This document shows, one piece after another, positions 1-11,930 of a DNA stretch of 64,000 nucleotides. This DNA comes from Hyperoodon ampullatus (taxonomy: Eukaryota > Chordata > Mammalia > Artiodactyla > Ziphiidae). The stretch spans positions 1,426,001 through 1,490,000 of the forward strand of contig OX457072.1 in NCBI GenBank assembly GCA_949752795.1, given 5' to 3'. The translations under genes were made by a program, and so were the position numbers. Every line of letters begins with the position of its first letter. Position 1 is the stretch's first letter. The notes under the pieces were generated by a model. That model saw only the letters and a list, made by a program, of their open reading frames with translations. It was not told where the DNA came from and made no database searches.

Positions 1-889
1 GAGATAGCTGCATCCTGCTAGTTATTTAACGTACCTCATTCCATTCCTGTTAGTCTGCTGTAGATTTGGAGCTTATCCTTCGCAGTGGTGGCATACAAAT
101 TTGTTTATTTTAGCTGATTGAAGGAGAACTAATTCACCATGTCCGAACTTTTGGCCCTTTGAAAGCATCAGAGCATAGTTGCCAAGTAATACAGTTGTCA
201 AAGTTGTTTTTCTTTTCTTTTCATTTTCTTTCCAGACACCTTATCATCTAATTTAGTTGATGCCTCTAGCTCACCATTACTGCTGGCACCAACAGCTCTC
301 AGGCTCTGTGGGCACAAGACAGGCCCCCTTTGGCATGTTCAAAACAGAATGTAAGTGAGAGAGCTGTAAAACCGGGGGAAGGCTCTGGTCTAAATTGTGA
401 ACGGTTTACAGCTTGTAGAAGGATGGGGACAGCCTCCCTGTCAGTGTCGAGAAGCAGCATCCTGTGCCAAAGCAGGTGGTTTGTTCAAGGTTAAACAGCT
501 GTTTGCAACAGAAGTTACAGTTAACAAAAGCATTTCACAAGTATCAGTTCATTCGATTTATAAACCCCTATGTGAAGAAGGCGGGGACCTGAACCCCGCT
601 GTGCGATAAGAACACTCAGCTCAGAGGATTAAGTGCCTGCCGAAGGTGACACGGGCAGTGAGGCCACGCCTCAGGCCAAGAGCTGAGGTTTGGCGCTCCT
701 TCCAGCTGGCACCTCATTTCTTGTCACGCTTGTCATGTGTTTGGCACCTCCAGCTCTAGACATTTTATTATATTGAAAAATTCTGTTAACTGAATAACAC
801 TCTGGAAACTATGAAGAAACAGAGGTGCAAATTGAAGTGATGAGATTAAATCATTTAGGAAAGTGATGCATCAAAAAATATTTTTTTAA
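1..889. other. Unannotated stretch, no recognisable gene or repeat
   Basis: No repeat family, RNA gene or conserved coding frame is recognised. A 70-codon open frame at 397-609 (+) has no family resemblance and no splice or promoter context, so I treat it as chance. The last bases are AT-rich and hold one side of the likely target duplication of the SINE that follows. Confidence 0.5.
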
Positions 890-1066
890 AGATTTTTTAT
901 TTGATGTGGACCATTTTTGAAGTCTTTATTGAATTTGTTACAATAGTGCTTCTGTTTTATGTTTTGGTTTTTTGGCCAAGGGGCGTAGCTCCCCAACCAG
1001 GGATCAAACCTGCACCCCGTGCATTGGAAGGTGAAGTCTTAACCACTGGACCACCAGCGAAGTCCC
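890..1066 (-). mobile_element. Old CHR-type tRNA-derived SINE (minus strand)
   Basis: Read on the minus strand, the element starts with 'gggacttcgctggtggtcc' and carries a degraded tRNA-like head with 'ggttcgatcc'-like B-box similarity, then runs into a tail containing 'tttattgaatttgtt' on the plus strand. Imperfect copies of an 'aaaatatttttaaaaaga'-like sequence on both sides are a probable target-site duplication. The divergence suggests an older subfamily than the other CHR copies here. A 64-codon open frame across it (901-1095) is just translated SINE. Confidence 0.75.
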
Positions 1067-1834
1067 CCAAAATAGATATTTTTAAAAAGACCTAACTTCA
1101 GATGTTTTTGTCCTCCTCGGAATATAGGAACATAATGTCATTAGTATTTAGGTCTCAAGACAGTCTACTGCATTTCTTTTTTCCTTTCTTTTTTTCTTTG
1201 TATTGTCTCCTCAACTATTGATAAAATGTGACCTTCTGGAAGACATGGGTGATATCCCTTATTTGTCTATATTCCTAATGTTTCATACGTGTATACAGTG
1301 TGACTAAAGCTAAGTTATCGGTGATGAAATTTATTTTTATTTTTAAGGTTTTTTGTACCCCCTGCCACACATACACAGATCTATAAAAGTTTGTTAATTT
1401 GAAATATGATTCAGTGAGAAGATTCCTCTGTTGGCGGTTGGAGGAAAAATGGTCAAAATTTTAGTAAATGTGAAAAGAGTACATCCAACTAAAAACTCTT
1501 GTAATTGTTAAAGACATAGAAAAAATGACTGAAAATTTTAGTATTGACTATTTCTCACTAAGGTGATTGGAGTATTTTCAACTAAAAACATACAATATTT
1601 TATAATATGAACAGTCATTTAAGTTCAACAATTAAAAATCATGAACATAATTTTAATATCTTAGTACAATTTTTCCCTTTGTTTTGTAAATAAATGTAAG
1701 AGTATTGGGGGAATGGCTCAGTTTGCTGTGAGCCTTGTTCAGGTTTCAATTCTTAAACTTTTTAAAGAGATTACATATAATGCCTCCTCCAAATTTGGTA
1801 GATTTGAGCATTATTTGTCATAATGACAAAATGA
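1067..1834. other. AT-rich stretch, nothing recognised
   Basis: AT-rich sequence with short poly-T runs. No open frame of note and no repeat family I can name. Confidence 0.5.
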
Positions 1835-2395
1835 AAGTGATCCTATGACCCAGAAATTCCACAACTGAGTATATACCCAAGAGAAATAAAAACATATATT
1901 CAGACAAGAACTTGTACAAAACGTTTATAGCAGCATTATTTACAATGACCAAAAGGTGGGAACAAACCAAAAATCCATCAAGAGATTAATGGATAAGCAA
2001 ACTGTTGATACATAATGGAACGTTGAACAGCCATAAAGAGGAATGGCATTCTGATACCTGCTGCAACACAACAAACCTGATGTTGTACTACATGGAAGAA
2101 GCTGTTACAAAAGACCACATATTGTATGATTCCATTTGTATGAAATGCCAAGAACAGGCAAACCTAAAAGACAGAATGTACATTAGTATTTGCCCCGGGC
2201 TAGTGGGATGGGGGAGTGGTGAGTGACTGCTTAATATAGGTACAAAGGTTTCTTTGGGTGATGATAATGTTCTAATACTAGATTGTGGTGATGGCTGCAC
2301 GAGTGTATGAATATATACTGAAACCCACTGCATTGTGCACTCTTCAAAGGTGAATTTAATGGTATGTCAATTATATCTCAATAAGGCAGTTATAT
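1835..2395 (+). mobile_element. Ancient L1M LINE, ORF2 end and 3'UTR
   Basis: The left part matches the end of LINE-1 ORF2 at nucleotide level: 'tatgacccagaaattccac', then 'agcagcattatttacaatg' (the [15 protein letters not shown] stretch) and the 'aatggataagcaaact' segment. It passes into a long 3'UTR with 'gattgtggtgatggctgcac' and 'tatatctcaataaggc', typical of old mammalian L1M families. No coding frame survives; the 73-codon frame at 2005-2226 is a by-product. It is 5'-truncated and has no clear target duplication. Confidence 0.8.
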
Positions 2396-3154
2396 AAAAA
2401 GTGTAATGACACTTTATATTTGTCTATATAAAATAAACAAAGGGCAAGGAAATAATATTTTCTCATTACATAAAATATACTGAAGTTTAAATATTAATGC
2501 TTTTCCCCCCAAATAATTGCAGTGGTCTTATGGGAAAAACAGATGCTTTAGGAAAATCCTCGTGGAATCTAGCAGCAATTACCATTTTTGCATTAAGTAC
2601 CTGTACTAAACAATTTCTATTTCATTTAATTTAAAATATAAAATTTGAGTTCAAGGATAAAATAATGCATTTCAAAATTTTGATGTAATTACCTTGGAAA
2701 GATTTATTTGTCTTCCTTTAATTAAAAAGTAAGATTATTGTGTAAAATTTATTTTTTCCTTTTAAAAGAAAATTCAATTTAGAAGATAGATGTTTTTATT
2801 GCCGAATTACTTGATATTTTCCTTTTTTTTCTGAAAGAGGATCTATCCTTGCATATATTAGAACATTGTGCTAATGCCTCCAGGGGGATAAAAAGGCTTT
2901 GACCATTTTCTTTCTGGAAAATGCCCAAATGAAAATTGCTTGCTCACTTGGCACCATCAGTGAGAATTAAGTCATGGGTCCAGGCATCTCCATCCTATTC
3001 TCAGAGTCTGGTCCTGGTCCAGAACAGTCGGGGGAAGTGAATTTCATTGTGGTTGACACAGGGTTATTGCTCCACATAAAAGATTTTGCCAAAGATTCAA
3101 AATTATTTAGAACTTTTATTCCTGTTTGATTTTCACGTTTGCCGAAGGGCACAC
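2396..3154. other. AT-rich stretch, nothing recognised
   Basis: No repeat or gene recognised. Composition is strongly AT-rich up to about 2830. The 61-codon minus-strand frame at 2967-3152 has no family resemblance. Confidence 0.45.
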
Positions 3155-3245
3155 ATTACGGTAGTGGTTAGCAGCATATATGCTGGGATCATGTAGTCCT
3201 AGGGACGTTATTTAAAGCCCTTTAACCTGAATTTCTGGTATTTGA
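3155..3245 (+). mobile_element. Possible MIR SINE fragment
   Basis: 'gtagtggttagcagcatat' followed by a degraded core and 'atttaaagccctttaacct' resembles the MIR pattern of tRNA-like start, then 'cttaacctctctgagcct'. It is short and divergent, so the call is tentative. Confidence 0.4.
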
Positions 3246-5179
3246 TTAGAGTAATATGCATCCGCCATTAATGATTTTGATAATGCACACAAAGCTTTAG
3301 CATAACAGCGTTAAGTGGCTGTAATAGTGATAATACAACTGCTTAAATTCTATCCTCCCTTCTGTCCCAAGGATTTATCTCCATTAGGTCAACAAACTTC
3401 ACATGAATTGGGAATTACTAAGCTCCAAAGATGTTTCTTCTGGAATTCCTAGTAAATTTGGAAAACATAGTCACTTTAAATATTTGTAACAAAGGCTGGT
3501 GGTTTCCTAAATCTCAGCAGGGTGACAATGGCAAGTCACGGTTACTGGGAGTTAAGGTTTTCGTCAGGATGCCGAGGATCTGTACTTAGTGCATATCTGC
3601 TGTGGATCCTGTGCATGCCCATCTAACACCCCCGCCTCTTCCCCTTCCCTTTTTAAGCTCCCTCACCGCCCCACCCCCACACAGCCCGTTTCCTTTCAGT
3701 GAAGTGGACCCCATCTTGCCTGTAGAAAGGGACCAGTGTCTCAGTCCCGCCGTCCCATCCACCGGCAGCGCTTCCTGTTGTAGTGATTGGCATGGGACTC
3801 GACTCCACGTGGTCCAATAGTGTCTTGGGAGGGATGTCAGGAGTCTTTAGAGAAACACATAAAAAGCTTCCTTAGTCTCCTGAAATAACTTCCAAAAGAA
3901 ATCCTCCAACCTTAGAAGTAGGTGATGTAAAAGCAAGTAGCCCTTTAGCTACTTGGAACTAAAAGGGGAGCTGGCATTGGAATGAACTTGATGTCACATG
4001 ATGCAAAGCAGAGGAAATGAACAAAGACTGGACTCTTTATGATGTTATTGCTCCACTGAATTAAACCACACATGAAGACTCCCTGCCCATTGGCTTGCTG
4101 TTATTCGAGCTAATAAATCCCCTTTATTGCATGAACCAGCTTGAATTATATTTAATTTGTTTGTTTTATTTCTGGCAACAGAAAATATACTGAAATGTCA
4201 GGTAGAGTCATATATGTATTTTCTGTTGTTTCTTTTGGATGTGAATAATCCAAAAGATACAGCCTAGTAAGTGTCTAAAATCTATTTTTTCATACTGTTA
4301 ATCATAATTATTACACTTTAAAACAAAAAAGGAAAGTTTACACTCTCGACTAGGGAACAATGAAAATATAGTGTGTGGCTTACATGTTATCATGAGTGTT
4401 AAAGAAATAAAAATAAAGTCATTCCAAGGATGATAACAATTGACAATATTTAGTAAGAGATCATATATTTTGTCATGATAACTTGTATATATATTACCTT
4501 TAATTGAGTGTATTTTAATTGAGAGTAAATGCTTTATTATCCTCATTGCCTCTTTGTTACGTACATGCATATGGCCCACAACCTCTTCTGCAAGTAAGTC
4601 TTTGCATGTGATGGATTCAGGTGGTTGCATGTAAGAGCAACATTTAATGTATTTGTGGAAGAAGGTTAAATAAAGTTGGCAAAAGATGGATTATTTCCAC
4701 ACACATGTTAATTCCACCTAAAAAAGTGCTTTTTTTTACTTAACAGTTTTTACTGCTTAGACATCTTGAACACACTGGCCTTTTTCTATGGATGTTGCCT
4801 GCATCTCATTTTCTGTTTGCCTATCTTCTTGCAGGAAAGTGCAGCTGTGCTTGTCTTACTGTCCGTGTTTTAATGGCATGTGGGAGTTGAGGATGGATTG
4901 TTTAATGATCTGCATGGAAATTTGGTCCTGAGGCCCACATAAAAAATACTGTCGCTCTTCTGTCCATATCCAGAATCAACACTGGGCAAGACCTGCAAAA
5001 AATGTGTGAACCACAGAAACGCTGGAAAGTGAAGGGTCCTGATAAATGTTAATCACTCACGTTTGTACAAACGTTAACATTTAAGACAGGTTATGTATCT
5101 GTTATTGTCTCATCTTGTTGCAGTGACTCTGAGGTTGGGAAGTCAGGTTATTAAACTTGCTGGGAGGTTAGGCCGTCTT
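3246..5179. other. Unannotated stretch
   Basis: No repeat family or coding exon recognised. The longest open frame is 110 codons on the minus strand (4298-4630), in AT-rich sequence and without similarity to any family I know. A pyrimidine-rich stretch lies at 3625-3690. Confidence 0.4.
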
Positions 5180-5690
5180 TTACAGTGCAGGTTGTATTAT
5201 TATTCAGGTATGGGGAGGCCAACAGGTCAGGAGACTATGCCGTGGAGAAGATGGCTTGTAACTCTCCGTTCCCAAGAGCGGAGGGCACGCCACTCCATGG
5301 GGGCCACACGACGAGGCACCAGCCTCCATCAGGAAACAGCAGGAGAGGGGCACCAGTGGGCAGGGGTCTCTCTTGGGCTTTCCTGGGAAGGAAGAGGGGA
5401 AGCAGGTAAGCAGGCTTAGGATTGGCTGGTTTGACTATTTCAGTGGGCTCTGGGGCAGAAGGCTTGTCCCTAGTTGTCTGGCACCTGGCTCTGGGGTTAT
5501 TAGGGCAGATGGATGGTGACGTGGAGTGCATGAGCCACAGAGGAGGGGGTTGGAGTGTGTGCTCAGGATTGGTTCGTTTCAATATGAAAGGTGCACTCAC
5601 AGGTGCGGGGTGAGGTGTCTACTACATCTGGGACTTGGCTGGCCCTGGGAGGGGCAGTCCTTCCAGGATAACAGGGCCCAGAAAGCAAAG
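5180..5690. mobile_element. Candidate ancient LTR (endogenous retrovirus-derived)
   Basis: A GC-richer block of about 500 bp in an AT-rich setting, with phrases such as 'gagaagatggcttgtaact' and 'taggattggctggtttgact', resembles LTRs of old mammalian endogenous retroviruses. I cannot name the family, place the ends or see a target duplication. Overlapping open frames of up to 121 codons on both strands (5093-5613) reflect base composition rather than genes. No internal retroviral gene is present. Confidence 0.35.
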
Positions 5691-6497
5691 CATCTGAATA
5701 AAAAGACGTGCTTAATACAAGCCCAAGCACTTTGCCCACTAATTTTTTTCAATATTATCATTATAATCATATATTACATGATTATAATCATGTTATAATC
5801 TTATGAGCATTTAATCTTGGTGAAGAGAAACAGTACTGTTCTTTAATGGAGTGATTCACTGGATGTGTAGAAGACCACAAAGATCAAGAAGGCTTTTTTC
5901 TCAAAATAGGAACAAGCAAAATAGAACTATGTCATAGATTTCATTTGTTTCCACATTTCTCAAGTCATATTCTTGGTGGAAGGTTTGCCTGTAAACTTTC
6001 TTTAATTTATTGATTTCTTCTTTACTTTGTAAAATTTCTCTTTATTAAATCTATAACCTTCAGGATGAGGCTGAATATATACATATTTTATCATATCATA
6101 TCATATCATTGCCTGGACAAAAATCAGGTTAAAGTGGTGTTTCTTTTTAATGGTACTTTTATATAATTCTATAAAACTTTAAACATATTTAATGTATCTT
6201 CCTGGGGAAATTACAAAGAGAAAAAATAAACATGGGCCCAGGGTTTTATAGGCACTCATGCTGGGAGAGGTAGACTCGGAACCTGAAAAGTTTACTCTGG
6301 GGAAAAAATTCCAGAACTAACAAGTAAGGACCTGGATGAACTCAGTTTTCCTCTAAAGCAACACAAATATGACAAAATGAGGAAAATCAACCATTTCAGA
6401 ACTTCGGCAATTAACCAAGGCCACAGAATGGACTGAAAATCTTCTGTCCAAGAGAAAATATTGAACCACAGTATGACAGCAGGCTCTGAGCTGTCTT
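5691..6497. other. AT-rich stretch with a short pentanucleotide repeat
   Basis: AT-rich DNA with a small tandem run of 'tcata' units near 6088-6110. No gene or other repeat recognised. Confidence 0.5.
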
Positions 6498-6733
6498 AAC
6501 ATAAGGCTGGGCTTCCCTGGTGGTGCAGTGGTTGAGAGTCCGCCTGCCGATGTAGGGGACACGGGTTCGTGCCCCAGTCTGGGAAGGTCCCACATGCCGC
6601 GGCATGGCTGGGTGCATGAGCCGTGGCCGCTGAGCCTGCGCGTCTGGAGCCTGTGCTCCGCAACGGGAGAGGCCACAACAGTGAGAAGCTCGTGTACTGA
6701 AAAACAAAAAAACAAAAACAAAAACATAAGGCT
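6498..6733 (+). mobile_element. CHR-2-type SINE with perfect target-site duplication
   Basis: The SINE body runs from 6509 to about 6722: tRNA-Glu-derived head 'ggcttccctggtggtgcag', B-box-like 'gggttcgtgcc', then the short CHR form with 'ccgctgagcctgcgcgtc' and a tail of A runs separated by C. It is flanked by the perfect 11-bp duplication 'aacataaggct' at 6498-6508 and 6723-6733. Open frames on both strands across it (6353-6804) are translated SINE, not genes. Confidence 0.95.
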
Positions 6734-7519
6734 ATTCCCATTTTCCCCTCCACAGCACACACACACAGTAGCTCAGTGACACAGTAGCTGAAAGCCAAAC
6801 TCATGGCAGACAGTGGAGAGATGTGACCATTTGTAGAACTCCATTAAAGCACTATCTTCAGATCACAGTTGATATTTTGTCCAACTTTGTAGCTCCCTGG
6901 GAAATCTCAGAGTGTTTGACTCAGAGCTCATCTTGGGGTGAGCCACAAAATAAAAAGTCTACCCCTTATTATGACAGAAACAATAGAAAATGTCTGGTAC
7001 TACGGTAGGTAATTAAGGCTGCAGTTTCTATTGGGAGAGCATGATAGGGATCAAAAACACTCTGACAACTCCTGTTTATCTAAAAGGATGAGTGAATGTG
7101 CAGAAAACATCTGAGAAAGGAGAAGGCACCCGTCACTGACCTTGGGCTGACCTCAAGGCTCTGCACAAGCAGGAAGTGAGAGGTACCGCTCTCCTGTGAA
7201 CTGGCTAACGTTGGAAAGTGTGTCCTCACACACAGACCCCTCACCCAGGGATGGAGGATCCGTATTGGAAAGGCACTGAAGGAAATCTAACCAGTCATTG
7301 GCTCACCAGTAAATCATAATGACCAAGGTGTGCCTCCTAGGAAGCCAAACTTTAAAATAGTAACAAGAACTTAAAAGACAATGTTAGAAGACAGCTCAGT
7401 GGCCACAGACCTCAGGAAATACAAATTCTGTACTTTTTCAAGAGAGTTGTAAAATAACAACAACAGTAACAAGAGACTTGGTGGGGTGACACTAGAGAAG
7501 TTATAATACATAAACTATC
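6734..7519. other. Unannotated stretch before an L1
   Basis: No gene or repeat family recognised. The last 100-150 bases may already belong to the 5' part of the L1M element that follows. Confidence 0.4.
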
Positions 7520-7537
7520 TAATGTTCAACAAAAAAT

Positions 7538-7982
7538 ATGAGACAGGCAAAGAAACAGAATAGTATGCCGTATGCACAAGGGAAAGAAAGGAGTCAACAA
7601 AAATGCCATGAAGGAGCCCAGATTGGAGACTTAGTAGAAAGAGACTTTAAATCAATCCTAATAAATATGTTCAAAGGACAAAAGGAAATCATGTCTAAAG
7701 AATTAAAGGAAAGTATAAAACAAGTCTCACTCAAAAATATCACTAAATAAATAGAAATAATTTTAAAAAGAACTGAATTGAAGTTCTGGCATAGTAAAGT
7801 AAAATAATTGAAATGCAAAATTCACTGGAGGACTTTGACAACAGATTTGAGCAAGCAGAAGAAAGAATCAGGAACCTTAAGGATAGGTCAGTAGAGATGA
7901 TGCAGTTTGAGGAACAGAAAGAAGAAGCAATGAATAAAAATGAACAGAGCTTCAGTGATGTGTGGGACACCATGAAGCTTAT
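7538..7982 (+). pseudogene. L1 ORF1 coiled-coil remnant
   Basis: Two open pieces (7538-7750 and 7813-8019) encode charged, helix-forming sequence. The second contains 'RFEQAEERIRNLKDRS' and then 'KNEQSFSDVWDTMK', matching the L1 ORF1p pattern at the end of the coiled coil ('RNEQSLQEIWDYVK'). The RNA-recognition domain that should follow is replaced by a TG/CA microsatellite and decayed sequence. No functional protein is expected. Confidence 0.75.
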
Positions 7983-8034
7983 GTGTGTGTGTATATATAC
8001 ACACACACATACAATGTGATCAAATACACACACA
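7983..8034. repeat. TG/TA/CA microsatellite
   Basis: 'tgtgtgtgtgtatatatacacacacacat' passes through a short unique spacer into 'acacacacacag'. The TG-TA-CA order makes the core partly self-complementary. It sits inside the L1 ORF1 remnant. Confidence 0.85.
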
Positions 8035-9743
8035 CAGAAGGAAAAGAGAAAGGGAAACGAACAGAAAACATATTTGAAGAAAACAATGGCTGATAATTTC
8101 CCAAATCGGATAAAAAAAATATTAGCTTCACCCTAAAGATACTCAACAATTTCCAGGTAGAATAAACTCAAATGGATCTGCCCCTAGACACTTAAAATAT
8201 GACATGTACAAGGGATACCTAAGATTAATGGCTAACTTCTCATCAGGAATCACGGAAACCAGAAGACATAAGATGACATTTTCAAAGTGCTGGAAGAAAA
8301 AGGCTATTGACTGAGAATTCTATATGCAGCTAAACTCATCTTCAATAACAAAAGAAAAATTAAAACATTTGCAGAAAAACTCCAAAACCAAGAGACTAGC
8401 AGACATGCACTATATGAAATATTAAAGTGAACCCTTCAGGCTAAAATGAAAGGACAGTAGGTGATTTCTCAAATACGTACAAAGAAAAAGCACCAGTGTA
8501 CTGTTGTAATGAAAAGCAGTATAAATGTACTTTTGGTTGTATTTTTTGTCACAGTTTGATGACCTTTAAAATATAACAATGTAATTTGTATGATAATACA
8601 AATGAGTTGGGAAGAAACAGGAGTATATTAGAGTGAAGATTTTATATGATACTTAAATTAAATTATTATTAGTGTGAACTACATTGTTTTAAGTTGAAAT
8701 GTTAATTGTCACCTCCAGGGCACCCAGTAATAATACAACTGAAAAAAAAAATACAGTAAAAGAAACAACAAGGAAATTTAAAATGTATGCCAGAATAGAT
8801 CTACTTGAAAAGCAGAAAAAGGCAGGAATGGATGAGTAAAGAAAAGAGACAAAAGACATGTACTGATAGAAAACAAATAGCAAAATGACTATAAATACTA
8901 TGTTAGTAATATATTAAATTTGAATGACTAGACACCTCAGTCCAAAGGCAGAGATTAGCAAAATGGATAAAAAATAAATATGATCCAACAATATGCTGTT
9001 TATAGAAGAAACACTTTACATTTAAAGAGACAAGTTGAAAAATAAAAGGTTGGAAAAGTATACAATGAGAAGTTTAACTGATATGGGGCTGGGAGAGCAA
9101 TGCTAAATCAGACAAAATTGATTTTAAGACAAAGTTGTTACTAGAGACAGAAAACAAACTTTATAATGATAAGGGTGTTAATTAATGAGAAATATATATG
9201 GTTATAAACATAGATGCACCTAAAACTAGATCCTCAAAATAAATGAAGCAAAAACAGACAGAATTAAAGAGACAGATAAGTCAACAATTTAGTTGGTGAT
9301 TCAATACAGATTTTCAGTAATGGATAAAACAACTAGACAGAAGATCGATGAGAAAATAGAAGATGAACAACATTGTAAAACAACTAGGCTTAGAAGACAT
9401 ATATAGGACACAACACTTAACAGAAAAAGAAATATTTTTTTCATGTGCACATGACATACTGAAAAACACAAAAGTTTTTGAAAGAAATTAAAGTATTTTA
9501 AAATGGACAACCAGTTTTCATGAATCATAAGGCTGAACTTTACTGAGATTGCGTACTCCCTACATTAATCTACAGATTCATTGTAACCTCATAAAAATGC
9601 TAGCGAGTTTTTTTTATAGAAACTGGCATGCTGCTTGTAAAATTCATATGATAAGGCAATGACTCACAACAGTCAAAATAATTTTAAGAAAGAATATTGT
9701 TGGAGGGTTCACCCTTCCTGATTTCAAAACGTACTGCAAAGCT

Positions 9744-10150
9744 ATGGTAATAAAGGTGTTGAAGTATTGGCGTAAGGATAGACATATAGATTGCTGGAAT
9801 ATAATCGAGAGTCCAGAAATAAATCTTCATGTTTATGCTGAATTGATTTATAACAACAGTGTCAAGATCACTCAATGGGGAGAGAAAAGTCTTGTTAATA
9901 AATGGTTCTGGCACAACTGGATATCCACGTGCAAAGAATGAGTTTGGACCTCTGCCTCTTAACATACTCAAAAATCAACTCAAAATGGACTGTAGCCCAA
10001 AATATACGAGCTAAAGCAATAAAACTCCCACAAGAAAACATAGGAGTAAACCTCCATGACTATGGTTTCTTACATATGACATCAGAAGTAAAAACACTGA
10101 AAGAAAAAAAGTGGATAAACTGGACATCATCAAAATTAAAAACTTGTATG
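9744..10150 (+). pseudogene. L1 ORF2 C-terminal remnant
   Basis: Overlapping frames (9744-9941 and 9902-10255) encode recognisable LINE-1 ORF2 post-RT sequence: '[16 protein letters not shown]', '[18 protein letters not shown]' and 'INSKWTVAQNIRAKAIKLP'. The frame shifts between pieces, and the C-terminal cysteine-rich motif is absent because the element goes directly to 3'UTR. Confidence 0.8.
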
Positions 10151-10330
10151 TCTAAGGGCACCATCAAGAAAGTGATGCTAATGTGTATGGGCTTCTTTTT
10201 GTGTGCTGAAAAAGTTCTACAATTCGTTTGTGGTGATGGTTGCACAACCCTGTGAATACACTAAAAAGGCTGCAGTGAATACTGTACATGAGTAAATTTT
10301 ATGGCACGTGAAATATGGCTCAATAAAGCT

Positions 10331-10585
10331 GGAGGAAACGTTTCCATTGTCTTTCTGATAGATTTGAGGACAATTATGTAAGTTCTCTTGCTTGATAAGA
10401 TATCCAGTCTTCAGAGAGAGTGACTGTGGGTCACAAATGAGTGTGAAGAGGTAAGATGTGTTAAGAGGGAGGAAGAACAGTCTCCTTGTTGAGTGACATC
10501 CAGAGAACTCTTTTTACACTTTCTACTTATTTTCAGCAAAATCTGTTTCACTCGCTTTCTATATCTGGGAAAAATTTACCTGTGC
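10331..10585. other. Short unannotated stretch
   Basis: Flank between the L1M 3' end and a CATT-rich simple repeat; nothing recognised. Confidence 0.4.
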
Positions 10586-10650
10586 CATTCATTCATCCCT
10601 TCATCATCCATTTATGCATCCATTCATTCATCCTTCCATCCATGGGTCTA
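10586..10650. repeat. CATT/CATC-rich imperfect simple repeat
   Basis: Imperfect tetranucleotide run ('cattcattcatcccttcatc', 'catccattcattcatcc'), interrupted and probably old. Confidence 0.75.
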
Positions 10651-11590
10651 TCCACTACACTTTATGAACTTCTTCGCTCAGAGAAGAGAGTCCTGATAAG
10701 AATGTGGCTCATACATTTAGTAATTACATAAACAAATGAACAAAATAACTCCCCAAATACTCAAGGATACTTTAAGAGCAGAGAGCAACATGACAGTGAG
10801 GAAGTGACTGTAAGCCTGGGAGCTTGGATACAACTGTACAGACAGATACTTGACTGGCTTTTATCCAGGCTGAGGTCCCACTGTGGGACCCACACAGGGG
10901 TGCCATGTATTGGAGGAGAGATAAAGGTGCCTCCAAACATGGAAGCTATTTCGCCCCACCTGTCACAATGAGATGTTATGAAAATGATGTAAGTGAGAGA
11001 ATAAACCAGATGGCAGTGTGGCAGCAGGATCCATGGTCTGCACAAAAGATCAGCAAGCAGTCCAGCCTCGGTGCCAGCGTACCCCTCACTCACGTGGGGT
11101 TCCTCGTCTCCTTGGTATCAAACAGCCCGAGGATGGTTATGTCTTCCTGCTCTTGACAAATCGGAAATCCGGAAGGAAATATTTTGCTCTGATGGACAGC
11201 TATTCTCCTCCTCCTCTGTCTTCTTCACCTTGTTTTTCATTTCATTAGAAAAGGTGAAGTTCCTGCAATGCAGAGTGAATAGAACATGTCCTCTTTCTTA
11301 GATGGCTTGTGACATATTTACACCAGCTCCTCTTATGCAGAAGCAAGCCTTCCTACACAGCTGCCAGCTTGCTCTTCCTTTCACTTTTAAATCCTTGGGT
11401 GGAATGCACGCAAAGCTGTGTCGAGTTTATTAATTACTTTGGATAATAACTTTACTAAGTACAATGTGATCAACTTTCAAGTATATGCCCTTTGAAATAT
11501 ATTTTTTCTGTAAAATATTTTCTTCTGGTAATAATTGTCGCATTTATTTGGGCACACCATGAACCTGTGTGGAGGTTTTGTTTTGTTTTT
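10651..11590. other. Unannotated stretch, moderately GC-rich
   Basis: Overlapping open frames of up to 110 codons on both strands (10761-11301) show no domain or family I recognise. No splice-site pair or promoter stands out. It may be a decayed repeat that I cannot name. Confidence 0.35.
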
Positions 11591-11930
11591 TGATGCACAT
11601 ATTTTTTCTTTTTTGGCTGTGTTGGGTCTTCGTTGCTGTGCACAGGCTTTCTCTAGTTGTGGTGAGCGGGGGCTACTCTTTGTTGTGGTGCGCGGGCTTC
11701 TCATTGCGGTGGCTTCTCTTGTTGTGGAGCACGGGCTCTAGGCATGTGGGCTTTAGTATTTGTGTCTTGTGGGCTTTAGAGTGCAGGCTCAGTAGTTGTG
11801 GCACACGGGCTTAGTAGCTCCGTGGCATGTGAGATCTTCCCAGACCAGGGATTGAACCTGTGTGCCTTGCATTGGCAGGCGGATTCTTAACCACTGTGCC
11901 ACCAGGGAAGCCCTGATGTACATATCTTTT
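11591..11930 (-). mobile_element. Long-form CHR SINE (minus strand) with imperfect target-site duplication
   Basis: On the minus strand the element begins 'gggcttccctggtggcaca' at 11913, carries the tRNA-like head and several 'cacaactactgag'-like units, and ends in the 'cccaacacagccaaaaa' tail at about 11608. The flanks 'tgatgcacatatttttt' (11591-11607) and 'tgatgtacatatctttt' (11914-11930) form a 17-bp duplication with two differences. Open frames across it are SINE translations. Confidence 0.93.

Larger units (their letters stand above)
7520..10330 (+). mobile_element. Ancient L1M LINE with ORF1 and ORF2 remnants, RT domain deleted
   Basis: The block follows the order of an old mammalian L1: an ORF1-like stretch (7525-8060), an inter-ORF/5' ORF2 stretch with 'ataaactcaaatggatctg' and 'attctatatgcagctaaact' (8060-8900), endonuclease-coding DNA (8940-9500), a jump, then the ORF2 C-terminal part (9545-10150) and a 3'UTR ending near 'ggctcaataaagctgg'. 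The sequence passes from endonuclease-coding DNA to the 'cattgtaacctcataaaaatg' segment downstream of the RT palm, so most of the RT domain is missing. Stops and frameshifts are frequent. A TG/TA/CA microsatellite (7983-8034) has expanded inside ORF1. Confidence 0.8.

Noticed and set aside
6353..6804. Several overlapping frames of 83-137 codons
   Set aside because: Translations of the CHR-2 SINE at 6509-6722 in different frames.
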